A DNA stretch of 64,000 nucleotides from Syntrophopropionicum propionicicum_A (lineage in GTDB: Bacteria; Bacillota; Desulfotomaculia; Desulfotomaculales; Pelotomaculaceae), in NCBI RefSeq assembly GCF_048984525.1, contig NZ_JBMGJC010000014.1:1-64000 (forward strand). The letters run 5' to 3'. Under the pieces are notes generated by a model. It worked only from the letters and a program-made list of their open reading frames with translations, was not told where the DNA came from and did no database searches. Positions 50,560-58,661 of the stretch are shown here, in pieces. Position 1 is the first letter of the stretch; each line of letters opens with the position of its first letter. Made by a program: the position numbers and the translations under genes.

Positions 50560-51486
50560 GTGGAATGGTTGGAAATCGCGGTGCGCACCCCTGCCGACGG
50601 GGTCGAGCCGGTTTCGGAAATTTTTATAGAAATGGGCGCTGGCGGGGTTGTTATAGAAGATCCCGCCCTTATTCTTCAATACGAACGTAAAACACATCCT
50701 GACGAATGGGCTGTCTCGGAACAACCGGAAGAGAACGGCCTGAGCCTGGTAAAAGCCTACCTGCCCTTGGAGGACGGCTGGCCAGGCAGGGTTGAAGAAA
50801 TAAGAAGCCTGGTAAGCCAGCTGGGCCTTGCCCCCATGCCTGAAATAGCGACGCGTGCCGTGGCTGAGGAAGATTGGGCCGAGGCATGGAAAAAGTATTA
50901 TAAGACTGTGCGTGTAGGGCGGCGGCTGGTGATAAAACCGTCCTGGGAGGAATATCAACCGCTGGAAGGCGATCTCGTCATCGAAATGGACCCCGGCATG
51001 GCTTTTGGCTGCGGCACCCACGCCACGACTGCGCTCTGCCTGACGCTGCTTGAAAAATATGTGCGGACGGGCATCACTGTGTACGACATAGGGACAGGTT
51101 CAGGCATCCTGGCCGTGGCGGCGGCCAGGCTCGGAGCGGGACGGGTGTACGCGGTCGACCTGGATCCGGTGGCCTGCAAGACGGCGGCGGAAAATGTCGA
51201 AAGAAATAATGCCGGCGGCGTGGTCAGCGTAAGACAGGGCAACCTGGCGGAGCTCCTGGAAAACGGGGCCGACCTGGTTGTCGCCAATATCATTGCCGAC
51301 GTTATCGCCGGCTTTGCTCCCCAGGCCGCGGCCATTCTCAAACCCGGCGGGGTCTTTATCGCTTCCGGGATTATCCGGGAGAAGGCGGATATGGTGCGGA
51401 GGGCGCTTGAAGCAGCCGGCCTTTCAGTATGCGAGGACCTGGAGGACGGGCTGTGGATCGCCCTTGTGGCCAGGAAAGAGAGCTAA
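50560..51486 (+). CDS. prmA: Ribosomal protein L11 methyltransferase
   Basis: A 308-residue SAM-dependent methyltransferase. The GTG at 50560 is preferred: it has GGAGG eight bases upstream and gives MEWLEIAVRTPADGVEPVSE, the usual PrmA N-terminus. SAM site GTGSGILAVAAARLGAGRVYAVDLDP and motif NIIADVI are present. It methylates ribosomal protein L11. Lies in the dnaJ-prmA-rsmE-mtaB arrangement common in Firmicutes. Confidence 0.93.
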   Translation: MEWLEIAVRTPADGVEPVSEIFIEMGAGGVVIEDPALILQYERKTHPDEWAVSEQPEENGLSLVKAYLPLEDGWPGRVEEIRSLVSQLGLAPMPEIATRAVAEEDWAEAWKKYYKTVRVGRRLVIKPSWEEYQPLEGDLVIEMDPGMAFGCGTHATTALCLTLLEKYVRTGITVYDIGTGSGILAVAAARLGAGRVYAVDLDPVACKTAAENVERNNAGGVVSVRQGNLAELLENGADLVVANIIADVIAGFAPQAAAILKPGGVFIASGIIREKADMVRRALEAAGLSVCEDLEDGLWIALVARKES

Positions 51487-51514
51487 TCTGTTGAAAATAG
51501 GGAGGTGTTAAGTA

Positions 51515-51718
51515 ATGCCATTCGTCAATATAAAAATAACAAATGAAGGGGCCACCGCGGAACAAAAAGCCAAACTTATCCAGGGGGTCACCAGGCTGCT
51601 GGCGGACACGCTGGGAAAAAACCCGCAAACCACGGTAGTTGTAATTGAAGAAGTCGACACGGACAACTGGGGTATCGGGGGAGAGACCGTGACGAGCCGA
51701 AGAGCGCAGGGCAAATGA
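51515..51718 (+). CDS. 4-oxalocrotonate tautomerase family protein
   Basis: A 67-residue tautomerase-fold protein with the N-terminal MPFVNIKITNEGAT, so Pro1 after Met removal would be the catalytic base. Small size is normal for the family. GGGAGGTG lies upstream of the ATG. It is between prmA and rsmE with a 4-base overlap with rsmE. Substrate unknown. Confidence 0.85.
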   Translation: MPFVNIKITNEGATAEQKAKLIQGVTRLLADTLGKNPQTTVVVIEEVDTDNWGIGGETVTSRRAQGK

Positions 51719-52533
51719 AAGAGACTAACGCCCCCCGCTTTTTTGTGGACCCCGGCAGCATTAAAGATGGCCTGGCCCGCATAACAGGGCCGGACGTGGT
51801 ACATATAACAAGAGTCCTCCGCCTGGGGGCAGGCAGTACTGTTGTTGTCCTTGACGGCAGGGGCAGGTCCTACGAGGCTGAGATCCAAAGCTCCGGCAGG
51901 GACGAGGTCGTCTGCGGGATTATAAAAGAGCTTATGACGGCCCCGGCCTGCCCCGTGAAGGTTACCCTCGTGCAGGGCATTCCCAAGGGCGACAAAATGG
52001 ATATAATTATACAAAAGGGGACCGAGCTCGGTGTCAGCCGGGTTATCCCCCTGATCTGCCGGCGGGCTGTGGTTAAACTGGAAGGCGAGCGCATGTCCAG
52101 GAAAGTTGAGCGCTGGCAGCGGATAGCCCTTGAGGCGGCAAAACAGTGCCGCCGCCCGGATGTGCCCGAGGTAAGCGAGCCGGCGGAACTGGACGGTGTG
52201 CTGGCCGGACTGCCGGAGCAATGTGTGGCGCTCATTCCCTGGGAGGAAGAAAATACAGTTTCGCTAAAAGATATTTTGTATAATAACAACGCGGTTGTGG
52301 AAATATATGTATTTATCGGCCCCGAGGGAGGTTTTACCCCCGCTGAGGTCGAACAGGCGCGGTCGGCGGGCGTCCGGCCGGTAACACTGGGGCCGCGTAT
52401 TCTTCGTACAGAGACTGCCGGCATCGCTGTTTTGACAATGGTCCTCTGCCGGTGGGGAGATCTCGGAGGGATGGTCAATGACAAAGAAGAGGGTGGCGGT
52501 ATACACCCTGGGATGCAAGGTCAACCAGTATGA
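51715..52533 (+). CDS. rsmE: 16S rRNA m3U1498 methyltransferase
   Basis: A 272-residue SPOUT methyltransferase. N-terminal PUA-like region (RFFVDPGSI..., HITRVLRLGAGSTVVVLDG) and the C-terminal SPOUT with GPEGGFTPAEVE and the LGPRILRTETA motif typical of RsmE. It overlaps the tautomerase by four bases and the next gene, mtaB, by 56 bases because the C-terminus extends in another frame. Confidence 0.93.
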   Translation: MKETNAPRFFVDPGSIKDGLARITGPDVVHITRVLRLGAGSTVVVLDGRGRSYEAEIQSSGRDEVVCGIIKELMTAPACPVKVTLVQGIPKGDKMDIIIQKGTELGVSRVIPLICRRAVVKLEGERMSRKVERWQRIALEAAKQCRRPDVPEVSEPAELDGVLAGLPEQCVALIPWEEENTVSLKDILYNNNAVVEIYVFIGPEGGFTPAEVEQARSAGVRPVTLGPRILRTETAGIAVLTMVLCRWGDLGGMVNDKEEGGGIHPGMQGQPV

Positions 52534-53815
52534 GTCAGCCTCCCTGGCCGGGCTTTTCCAGGAGCGGGGTTACCAGGTCGTGGACTTTGCAGGCGAAGCC
52601 GATGTCTACATAATAAACACCTGTACCGTCACCCACCTGGGGGACCGCAAGTCGCGGCAGTTGATCCGCCGGGCCGCGAAGGCCAATCCTGACGCCGTGG
52701 TCGCGGTGACCGGCTGTTATGCCCAGGTTTCCCCGGGCGAGATCGTGGAAATCCCGGGAGTTGACCTGGTGGTCGGCACCAGGGACAGGGCAAAGCTGGT
52801 GGACCTCGTGGAGAAGGCGGTTAAAGGGCGCGCCCCAGTAAACGCTGTCAGCGAGTACGCGGACGGGGATGCATTTGAGGAAATCTATGTACAGCCAATA
52901 CAGGGCAGGGTGCGGGCGTTTTTGAAAATACAGGAAGGCTGCAGTAATTTCTGCACCTACTGCATCGTGCCTTATGCCAGGGGACCGCTGCGCAGCAGGG
53001 ATCCGGGCCGGGTAATAGACGCCGCCCGGAAACTGGTAGCCTCCGGCTACAAAGAAATTGTTTTAACCGGCATCCATACCGGGGCCTACGGCGTGGACCT
53101 GGATAACGGCATCACCCTGGCCGGACTCTTGAAAAGCCTGCTCGACATACCAGGGCTCGTAAGGCTGAGGCTGAGTTCTATCGAACCGCACGATATAACT
53201 CTGGAGCTGGTTGACATCATGTCAGGTTCAGAAATATTCTGCCGCCACCTGCACGTGCCGCTGCAGAGCGGTAATGACGAGGTCCTCCGGATGATGGGCA
53301 GGAGGTATACCTCCTGGGAATATCTCCGGCTGGTGGATGTCCTGAAAGAAAATATCCCGGGGCTTGGTTTAACTACTGACGTGATGGTTGGATTTCCCGG
53401 CGAAAGTGAAGAATATTTTCAGAGCACACTCGAGCTGATAAAAAGAATAGGGTTCAGCGGGCTGCATGTTTTCAAGTTTTCACCACGCGAGAGGACTCCC
53501 GCCGCCTGTTTCGACCGGCAGGTGGAACCAGCATTGAAAGATGAGCGCAGCCGCAAACTAATCCAGCTGGGCAAAAAATTAACGGCTCAATTTGCCAGGT
53601 CGCATCTCGGCCAGGATTTAAGCGTCCTGGCGGAGCAGCCTGTCCAGGATGCCGCCGGTTATTTTGAGGGACATACAGATAACTATATCAAGGTTGTTTT
53701 TCCGGGGACTGAAGGCCTGGCGGGACAGATTGTCCGGGTGAAGGCAGAAAAGGTGAAGGGGACTATAATCGAAGGCAGAATTATTGATCAGCAGGATGAA
53801 GGATTTAATTGCTGA
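52478..53815 (+). CDS. mtaB: tRNA (t6A37) methylthiotransferase
   Basis: A 445-residue radical SAM methylthiotransferase making ms2t6A in tRNA. The N-terminal cluster has Cys at LGCKVNQ, NTCTV and TGCYAQ, and the radical SAM cluster is CSNFCTYCIVP. A TRAM domain occupies the C-terminus. ATG 52478 has GGAGGG just upstream inside rsmE. Full length. Confidence 0.92.
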   Translation: MTKKRVAVYTLGCKVNQYESASLAGLFQERGYQVVDFAGEADVYIINTCTVTHLGDRKSRQLIRRAAKANPDAVVAVTGCYAQVSPGEIVEIPGVDLVVGTRDRAKLVDLVEKAVKGRAPVNAVSEYADGDAFEEIYVQPIQGRVRAFLKIQEGCSNFCTYCIVPYARGPLRSRDPGRVIDAARKLVASGYKEIVLTGIHTGAYGVDLDNGITLAGLLKSLLDIPGLVRLRLSSIEPHDITLELVDIMSGSEIFCRHLHVPLQSGNDEVLRMMGRRYTSWEYLRLVDVLKENIPGLGLTTDVMVGFPGESEEYFQSTLELIKRIGFSGLHVFKFSPRERTPAACFDRQVEPALKDERSRKLIQLGKKLTAQFARSHLGQDLSVLAEQPVQDAAGYFEGHTDNYIKVVFPGTEGLAGQIVRVKAEKVKGTIIEGRIIDQQDEGFNC

Positions 53816-53866
53816 TATGTTGAATAAAAGTTATAAAACAAATTTCCTCAAGGGGGAGGTGGAAAT

Positions 53867-54211
53867 ATGTCGGATTGCATCTTTTGTAAAATAGCCAGCA
53901 AAGAAATACCAGCGGATATTGTTTATGAAGACGGGCATTTAGTGGTTTTTAAAGATGTTAAACCAGTTGCTCCTGACCACCTCCTGCTGATCCCGAAAAA
54001 ACATTTTTCTTCGCCGCTTGATTTTGGCGAAGAAGACATTGAAACAGCGGGCCGGCTGATGGTAACCGCCGCGCGTATCGCCCGGGAGATGGGATTCGCT
54101 GAAAAAGGCTTTCGCGTGGTGTGCAACTGCGGGCGCGACGGGGGACAGACGGTTAGCCACATCCATTACCATCTTTTGGCGGGCAGAGCGCTCCAGTGGC
54201 CGCCGGGTTAG
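53867..54211 (+). CDS. HIT family hydrolase
   Basis: A 114-residue histidine-triad protein with CIFCKIASKEIPADIVYED and the catalytic HIHYHLL triad (HxHxH). HIT proteins of this type hydrolyse adenosine polyphosphates or nucleoside phosphoramidates. The ATG has GGGGGAGG upstream. It lies downstream of mtaB, the usual Firmicute order. Confidence 0.93.
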   Translation: MSDCIFCKIASKEIPADIVYEDGHLVVFKDVKPVAPDHLLLIPKKHFSSPLDFGEEDIETAGRLMVTAARIAREMGFAEKGFRVVCNCGRDGGQTVSHIHYHLLAGRALQWPPG

Positions 54212-54275
54212 GCGCTGCCAGTGACTGAGACAACCTTTAGAATTGACAGATTAAGAAAGTAAATTTAGACTTTGG

Positions 54276-54305
54276 TTGACTCTTTGCTTTTAGCTGTTGT
54301 ATAAT
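54276..54305 (+). promoter_or_regulatory. Promoter of rpsU
   Basis: TTGACT (54276-54281), 18-base spacer, TATAAT (54300-54305), upstream of the rpsU start. Confidence 0.6.
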
Positions 54306-54381
54306 GTTTAGTGTTTGTTTATGGAAAGTGATTTTAGACAAAGTTGTGTTTTATGGTTTAAGCGGAGGGAGGGAAAGTATT

Positions 54382-54558
54382 GTGGCGGAAGTAAAAGTTG
54401 GAAAAAACGAAACACTGGACAGTGCCCTCCGGCGGTTCAAGCGTACCTGTCAAAAAGCTGGTGTTCTGGCTGAAGCGAGAAAGCATGAACATTATGAGAA
54501 ACCCAGTGTGCGGAGGAAGAAAAAATCTGAGGCGGCTAGAAAACGCAGATTCCACTGA
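54382..54558 (+). CDS. rpsU: 30S ribosomal protein S21
   Basis: A 58-residue basic protein starting at GTG 54382 after GGAGGGAGGG. MAEVKVGKNETLDSALRRFK and the basic C-terminus RRKKKSEAARKRRF are typical of S21. It stands in its usual place after the HIT gene. A terminator follows. Confidence 0.95.
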   Translation: MAEVKVGKNETLDSALRRFKRTCQKAGVLAEARKHEHYEKPSVRRKKKSEAARKRRFH

Positions 54559-54571
54559 TCAACACAAAAAC

Positions 54572-54601
54572 AATGCTTGGCGTTAAGCCAAGCATTTTTA
54601 T
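54572..54601 (+). terminator. Terminator of rpsU
   Basis: TGCTTGG pairs with CCAAGCA around CGTTAAG, followed by TTTTTATATT. Confidence 0.85.
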
Positions 54602-54645
54602 ATTATTGAGCTCTTTTTATTCTATTTGCAGATGTATTGAGGTTA

Positions 54646-55386
54646 TTAATAATCAATTATTCTGCCGGGAGTACCGGGATCTTCATTAACGTCCTTTAGT
54701 GGATTGATAACCACAAGCGGTCGCAACTGCTCAACAATGTGGGGCTTAAGGCCCAATCCCTCTGCAAATTCCTCGATAGATTTGAAGCTGTTTTTAGATA
54801 ACCGTAAACCTAATGCTTTTTTGGCAAGTATTACGCCAACGCCAGGCAGAGAGGCAATTGTTTCCTCGGGGTCATTGTTGATATCAACCAACGCAGACGG
54901 ACCGGAAGGCGCGGGTGCGGAAGGGGGTGCAGTTTGTTGGTGGACTGAAGCGCCGGGAGTTGAAGCAGTCTGAAAAGGTGGATTAATACTGCCGGCAGAC
55001 TTGGAATGATTTACTTGATACTCACGGGCAAACTGCTCTTTTAACTTATCATCCATAGTTTTTTCATTATTCAGGTAAGCGTCAAGCCGCAGTAGATATT
55101 CCTTGCGGACAAACAGGGCGTGAGCTATGGAACCCGCCCACAACCCAACGATGGAACCATATACAAGGTTCTTTAATTGAAAACTGTCCCCTACAATTGA
55201 GGGTGACGTTGTAATCATAAGAATCAAAGGGAGAGAATAAACTGCTCCCCAAATTATCCATTTACGCTGTTTAACCTTTGTCCCTATATAAAAGAAAGAT
55301 ATCCAGGCAAATATCATAAACAAAGTGAATACTATCCAAAATGAATTTAAGATCTCCCATTTCTTGCCTCTGGATGTTAAGGGCAT
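54646..55386 (-). CDS. Membrane protein with C-terminal helix-hairpin-helix domain
   Basis: A 246-residue protein with three N-terminal hydrophobic segments (about 12-36, 43-62 and 72-92), a charged linker with Pro/Ala-rich stretch, and a ComEA/HhH-like domain with DINNDPEETIASLPGVGVILAKKAL near residues 168-190. HhH domains bind DNA or other partners. It is the last gene of a three-gene minus-strand group with DUF2997- and DUF1257-like proteins, directly opposite a Ycf46-like ATPase. No function can be assigned. Confidence 0.75.
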   Translation of the reverse strand: MPLTSRGKKWEILNSFWIVFTLFMIFAWISFFYIGTKVKQRKWIIWGAVYSLPLILMITTSPSIVGDSFQLKNLVYGSIVGLWAGSIAHALFVRKEYLLRLDAYLNNEKTMDDKLKEQFAREYQVNHSKSAGSINPPFQTASTPGASVHQQTAPPSAPAPSGPSALVDINNDPEETIASLPGVGVILAKKALGLRLSKNSFKSIEEFAEGLGLKPHIVEQLRPLVVINPLKDVNEDPGTPGRIIDY

Positions 55387-55605
55387 CTATTTCACCTTTC
55401 CTTCCATATTTATTTCCTGAGGTGTCTCAACCTGCAATATTTCATTTTCGTAGTATTCGGCCGTATAGTTAGAATCTACCGTTTTCGCCTGTAGTAACTC
55501 CTCCAGAATGTGAATATAATCCGTACATTTCTTTCCTTTCACTCCCTGGACTTCGGCCTGGATACGACCGTCGGGGAAAACCTGAATTTTAACCCTCTTT
55601 GTCAT
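55387..55605 (-). CDS. DUF2997-like small protein
   Basis: A 72-residue protein with VKIQVFPDGRIQAEVQGVKGKKCTDYI, the pattern of DUF2997 proteins (ubiquitin-like-size, with a conserved G-x-x-C). Family members neighbour DUF1257 proteins and Ycf46-like ATPases in cyanobacteria and Firmicutes. ATG at 55605 has GAGGTG upstream; an earlier ATG at 55617 overlaps the DUF1257 stop (ATGA), so translation is coupled either way. Function unknown. Confidence 0.72.
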   Translation of the reverse strand: MTKRVKIQVFPDGRIQAEVQGVKGKKCTDYIHILEELLQAKTVDSNYTAEYYENEILQVETPQEINMEGKVK

Positions 55606-55613
55606 ACTGCACC

Positions 55614-56048
55614 TCATCGAATATTAAAGGTTAGCACAATAGAATTATCCTGTTGGATCTCCTCTGTCTCAAGAACAAAACCGTGCTCCTGCGATCGGGC
55701 CAGGAGGTTTCGGTACACCTGCTGCTGCACTTCTTTGGTATATTCGGCCTGCAGGTCGTTTATAAAACTCTGGGCGGACTCAAGAGAAATCGGTCCCGAG
55801 AATACAGCTTCAAATACTTCCTGTTGGTTGCGTTGAAATAATATCCGGCTTCCGTCTATATTGGAGTCAATGTTATTGCCAAGGCTCACATACCGGCAGC
55901 CATAATTTTGCAGCGCCTTCTGTAGAAGATTTTCGTCCCGGAACACGGTCTGAATGTTAAGTGATTGTGACTCCACATTTTCTTTTTTTATGTTGACCGC
56001 ACTGACAATAGCAATGGCGATGGGCACCATGATCAAACCAATCCCCAC
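55614..56048 (-). CDS. DUF1257 (Ycf35-like) protein with N-terminal membrane helix
   Basis: A 144-residue protein with one N-terminal hydrophobic helix (about 4-20), then a DUF1257-like region. Its C-terminal QQQVYRNLLARSQEHGF and the QQDNSIVLTFN strand match the end of Ycf35 proteins. GTG start at 56048 with AAGGATC upstream. Ycf35-like proteins usually lack the membrane helix, so this anchors the complex to the membrane, if real. Function unknown. Confidence 0.68.
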   Translation of the reverse strand: MGIGLIMVPIAIAIVSAVNIKKENVESQSLNIQTVFRDENLLQKALQNYGCRYVSLGNNIDSNIDGSRILFQRNQQEVFEAVFSGPISLESAQSFINDLQAEYTKEVQQQVYRNLLARSQEHGFVLETEEIQQDNSIVLTFNIR

Positions 56049-56232
56049 GTTGATCCTTCTTTCTAAAGAATTACTTTATTTCCTTACTAAAAGACTATAT
56101 AATTATTTTCTCTCTTTCTCCACCATATGGTAAATTCCTGCTGGAAATAAAGGATAATTTTACTATCTTGTCGAATGATTAGAAAAATTTCGTTCCCTCT
56201 ATAGGGAAAATTAATCAAGGAGGATTTTTGTA

Positions 56233-57879
56233 GTGGTTGCTGATAGAAATTATGCGTTTAATATACAGCTGGCCAACCTCTTTAAGGCACGCTTTCCTTT
56301 TTTATATATTCCCACCTGGGAGGAAGATCGAGCCCTGGCTATTATCGCCATGGTGACTAAAGATGAATCCTTGATCAGAACCTCCCGCGCACTCTTTACC
56401 TGGACTATGACCTCAGGTATATCCGGTGAGGGAAATCCAGGCCGGGAGGAAACGAAATCTCCGCTAAAAGCGCTTGAGTACATCGAAAATTATAGTGAGC
56501 CAGCCGTTTTTGTGCTTAAAGACTTTCATGTTTTTTTCGGTGGTCAGGGCAGGACACCCGATTTCCAGGTTATTCGCAAGATTCGTGACCTGGTCCCGGT
56601 CCTGAAGCAGAGCTCCAAACCAAAAAACGTCGTTTTGGTATCTCCTTTTTTAGTTCTGCCGAACGAACTTCAAAAAGATCTAACCATTGTAGATTTTGAC
56701 CTCCCCTCCTTTGAAGAGATTAAAAATATCTTGCGTGAAATGATAGACACCAACAAGCGCAGCGGAAGGATAGCAATAGAACTTGCGCCGGATGAAGAAG
56801 ACCGGCTGGTGAGGGCTGCTTTGGGACTCACCTTATACGAGGCTGAAAATTCATTTGCGCGGGCAATGGTGGAAGACGGAAGCCTTAACATAGGAGACTT
56901 AGAGGTTATCCTGGAAGAAAAACGCCAAATTATTAAAAAATCTGAAATCCTGGAGTTCGTCAAAACTGATGTCAGAATGGATGATGTCGGTGGTTTGGAG
57001 AACCTCAAGCGGTGGTTGACAAAGCGCAACAAATCATGGCTGGATTCCGCACGTAAGTACCGCCTTCTTCCCCCTAAAGGGGTGCTGATTACCGGTGTCC
57101 CCGGCTGTGGTAAGAGCCTGACCGCCAAGGCCGTAAGCGCAATGTGGCAGCTCCCGCTGCTGCGTTTAGATTTGGGAAAGATATTCAGCGGAATAGTGGG
57201 CAGCAGCGAGGCAAACATGCGCCAGGCTATTAAAACCGCTGAAGCTATCGCCCCCTCCATTTTGTGGATCGACGAGATTGAAAAAGGATTTAGCGGGACA
57301 GAATCTACCGGTGACAGCGGCACCTCAAGCCGCGTGTTCAGTACCTTTCTTACCTGGATGCAGGAAAAAAACAAACCGGTTTTTGTCATTGCCACTGCGA
57401 ATAATATCCATCTTTTACCTCCGGAGTTTATGCGGAAAGGACGTTTTGACGAGATATTCTTTGTTGATCTGCCCACATTAAATGAAAGAATTGATATCTT
57501 CAAGGTCCATCTTAAAAAACGTCTGGTTGAACCCCAGGTTATAGGCGAGTTTAAAATGGACGAAGATACTTTCAAAAGACTCGCTGACCTAACTGAAGGT
57601 TTTGTAGGGGCGGAAATCGAACAGTTAGTAATCTCCGCACTCTTCGAGGCTTTCTACGATGAACGCAGTATTACGATGGAGGACATAGAAAAATCAATAG
57701 AAAACACTGTGCCGCTATCTATCACTCAGGCTGAACAGATAGGGAGAATAAGGGAATGGGCGAATGTCCGCGCCGTGGCGGCTACTCCCCAAGCGGACCG
57801 TTCTGAATATACCAAAAAAACCGAACAGGCGGGGGGCGATATCCTTTCCTCCCGTGGCGGCCGGACATTGGATTTTTAG
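56233..57879 (+). CDS. AAA+ ATPase (Ycf46-type)
   Basis: A 548-residue AAA+ ATPase with an N-terminal non-catalytic region (about 1-230) and a C-terminal AAA module. Walker A is GVPGCGKS near residue 290, Walker B ILWIDEIEK near 345, the sensor region FVIATANN and the arginine-finger region MRKGRFDEIF follow. Similar ATPases occur with Ycf35/DUF1257 partners. GTG start with AAGGAGG upstream. It is divergent from the DUF1257-like gene (185 bases) and is followed within two bases by a radical-SAM gene, so the five genes look like a module. Confidence 0.88.
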   Translation: MVADRNYAFNIQLANLFKARFPFLYIPTWEEDRALAIIAMVTKDESLIRTSRALFTWTMTSGISGEGNPGREETKSPLKALEYIENYSEPAVFVLKDFHVFFGGQGRTPDFQVIRKIRDLVPVLKQSSKPKNVVLVSPFLVLPNELQKDLTIVDFDLPSFEEIKNILREMIDTNKRSGRIAIELAPDEEDRLVRAALGLTLYEAENSFARAMVEDGSLNIGDLEVILEEKRQIIKKSEILEFVKTDVRMDDVGGLENLKRWLTKRNKSWLDSARKYRLLPPKGVLITGVPGCGKSLTAKAVSAMWQLPLLRLDLGKIFSGIVGSSEANMRQAIKTAEAIAPSILWIDEIEKGFSGTESTGDSGTSSRVFSTFLTWMQEKNKPVFVIATANNIHLLPPEFMRKGRFDEIFFVDLPTLNERIDIFKVHLKKRLVEPQVIGEFKMDEDTFKRLADLTEGFVGAEIEQLVISALFEAFYDERSITMEDIEKSIENTVPLSITQAEQIGRIREWANVRAVAATPQADRSEYTKKTEQAGGDILSSRGGRTLDF

Positions 57880-57881
57880 AT

Positions 57882-58481
57882 ATGAAAATACGTATTTATA
57901 AGTTTCTCACGAGAACCAGGGTGGAAGGACCGGGAGAGAGGGCGTGCATCTGGGTTCAAGGTTGTCCGATTCGATGCCCCGGATGCGCTCTTCCAGATAC
58001 ATGGCCTTTTGAAGGCGGTCATGATGTAGATGTTGAGGAGCTTGCCGGGGCAGTGCTAAACGAGTCTCATATTGAAGGGGTGACTTTTGTTGGCGGTGAA
58101 CCCTTCGAGCAGGCGGAAGCTCTGGCGCAACTAGGCAGTGTCATGCAGAAACACGGCCTGTCCGTAGTTACGTTTACGGGCTATCTGTTCGAAATGATTA
58201 ATAAATATGACCGCCCGGGGTGGCGTGAATTGTTATCGGTCACAGACCTATTGATAGACGGCCAATATATTAAGGAACTGTCTGATTTAAGCAGGCCTTG
58301 GGTTGGTTCTTTAAATCAGAGATATCATTTCCTGACCCCCCGCTACAAAGCCCTGCAGCAGGATCTCAGTAAGATATTAAACCGCATTGAGGTTCGAATA
58401 GGAAGCAACGGTGAAATATATGTCAACGGAATGGCAGATATAAAAAACATCAACCAGCTTTTTACCTCAATAAATGATTAA
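57882..58481 (+). CDS. Small radical-SAM activase (NrdG-like, 4Fe-4S single-cluster)
   Basis: A 199-residue protein with the radical-SAM core of the activating-enzyme class. The cluster motif is CPIRCPGC (Cys at 28, 32 and 35), preceded by the usual C at 22, with GGEPFEQ as the SAM-binding glycine loop. No glycyl-radical enzyme is nearby. It follows the AAA+ gene after two bases and is surely cotranscribed. In the family these enzymes generate glycyl radicals on partner proteins or modify other substrates. Here the substrate may be one of the cassette proteins. Confidence 0.85.
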   Translation: MKIRIYKFLTRTRVEGPGERACIWVQGCPIRCPGCALPDTWPFEGGHDVDVEELAGAVLNESHIEGVTFVGGEPFEQAEALAQLGSVMQKHGLSVVTFTGYLFEMINKYDRPGWRELLSVTDLLIDGQYIKELSDLSRPWVGSLNQRYHFLTPRYKALQQDLSKILNRIEVRIGSNGEIYVNGMADIKNINQLFTSIND

Positions 58482-58570
58482 AACGGAGGAAGCTGGTTTT
58501 AAATAAGGGTGCTTTTGGCCTCTGAAAGGATTATCTTACTTTTATAATTACGGAAGGATCTTAAAGAAAT

Positions 58571-58600
58571 AAAGCTCATCCCAGTAAGGGTTGAGCTTTT
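58571..58600. terminator. Bidirectional terminator between convergent genes
   Basis: AAAGCTCA(T)CCC and GGG(T)TGAGCTTTT form a near-perfect hairpin with A- and T-runs on both sides, between 57882-58481 and the minus-strand radical SAM gene. Confidence 0.7.
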
Positions 58601-58661
58601 GACATTTTAAATTTAACAGTGTATGTTATTTTTAAATATTTTTGCTAAATTCTCTAAGGGC

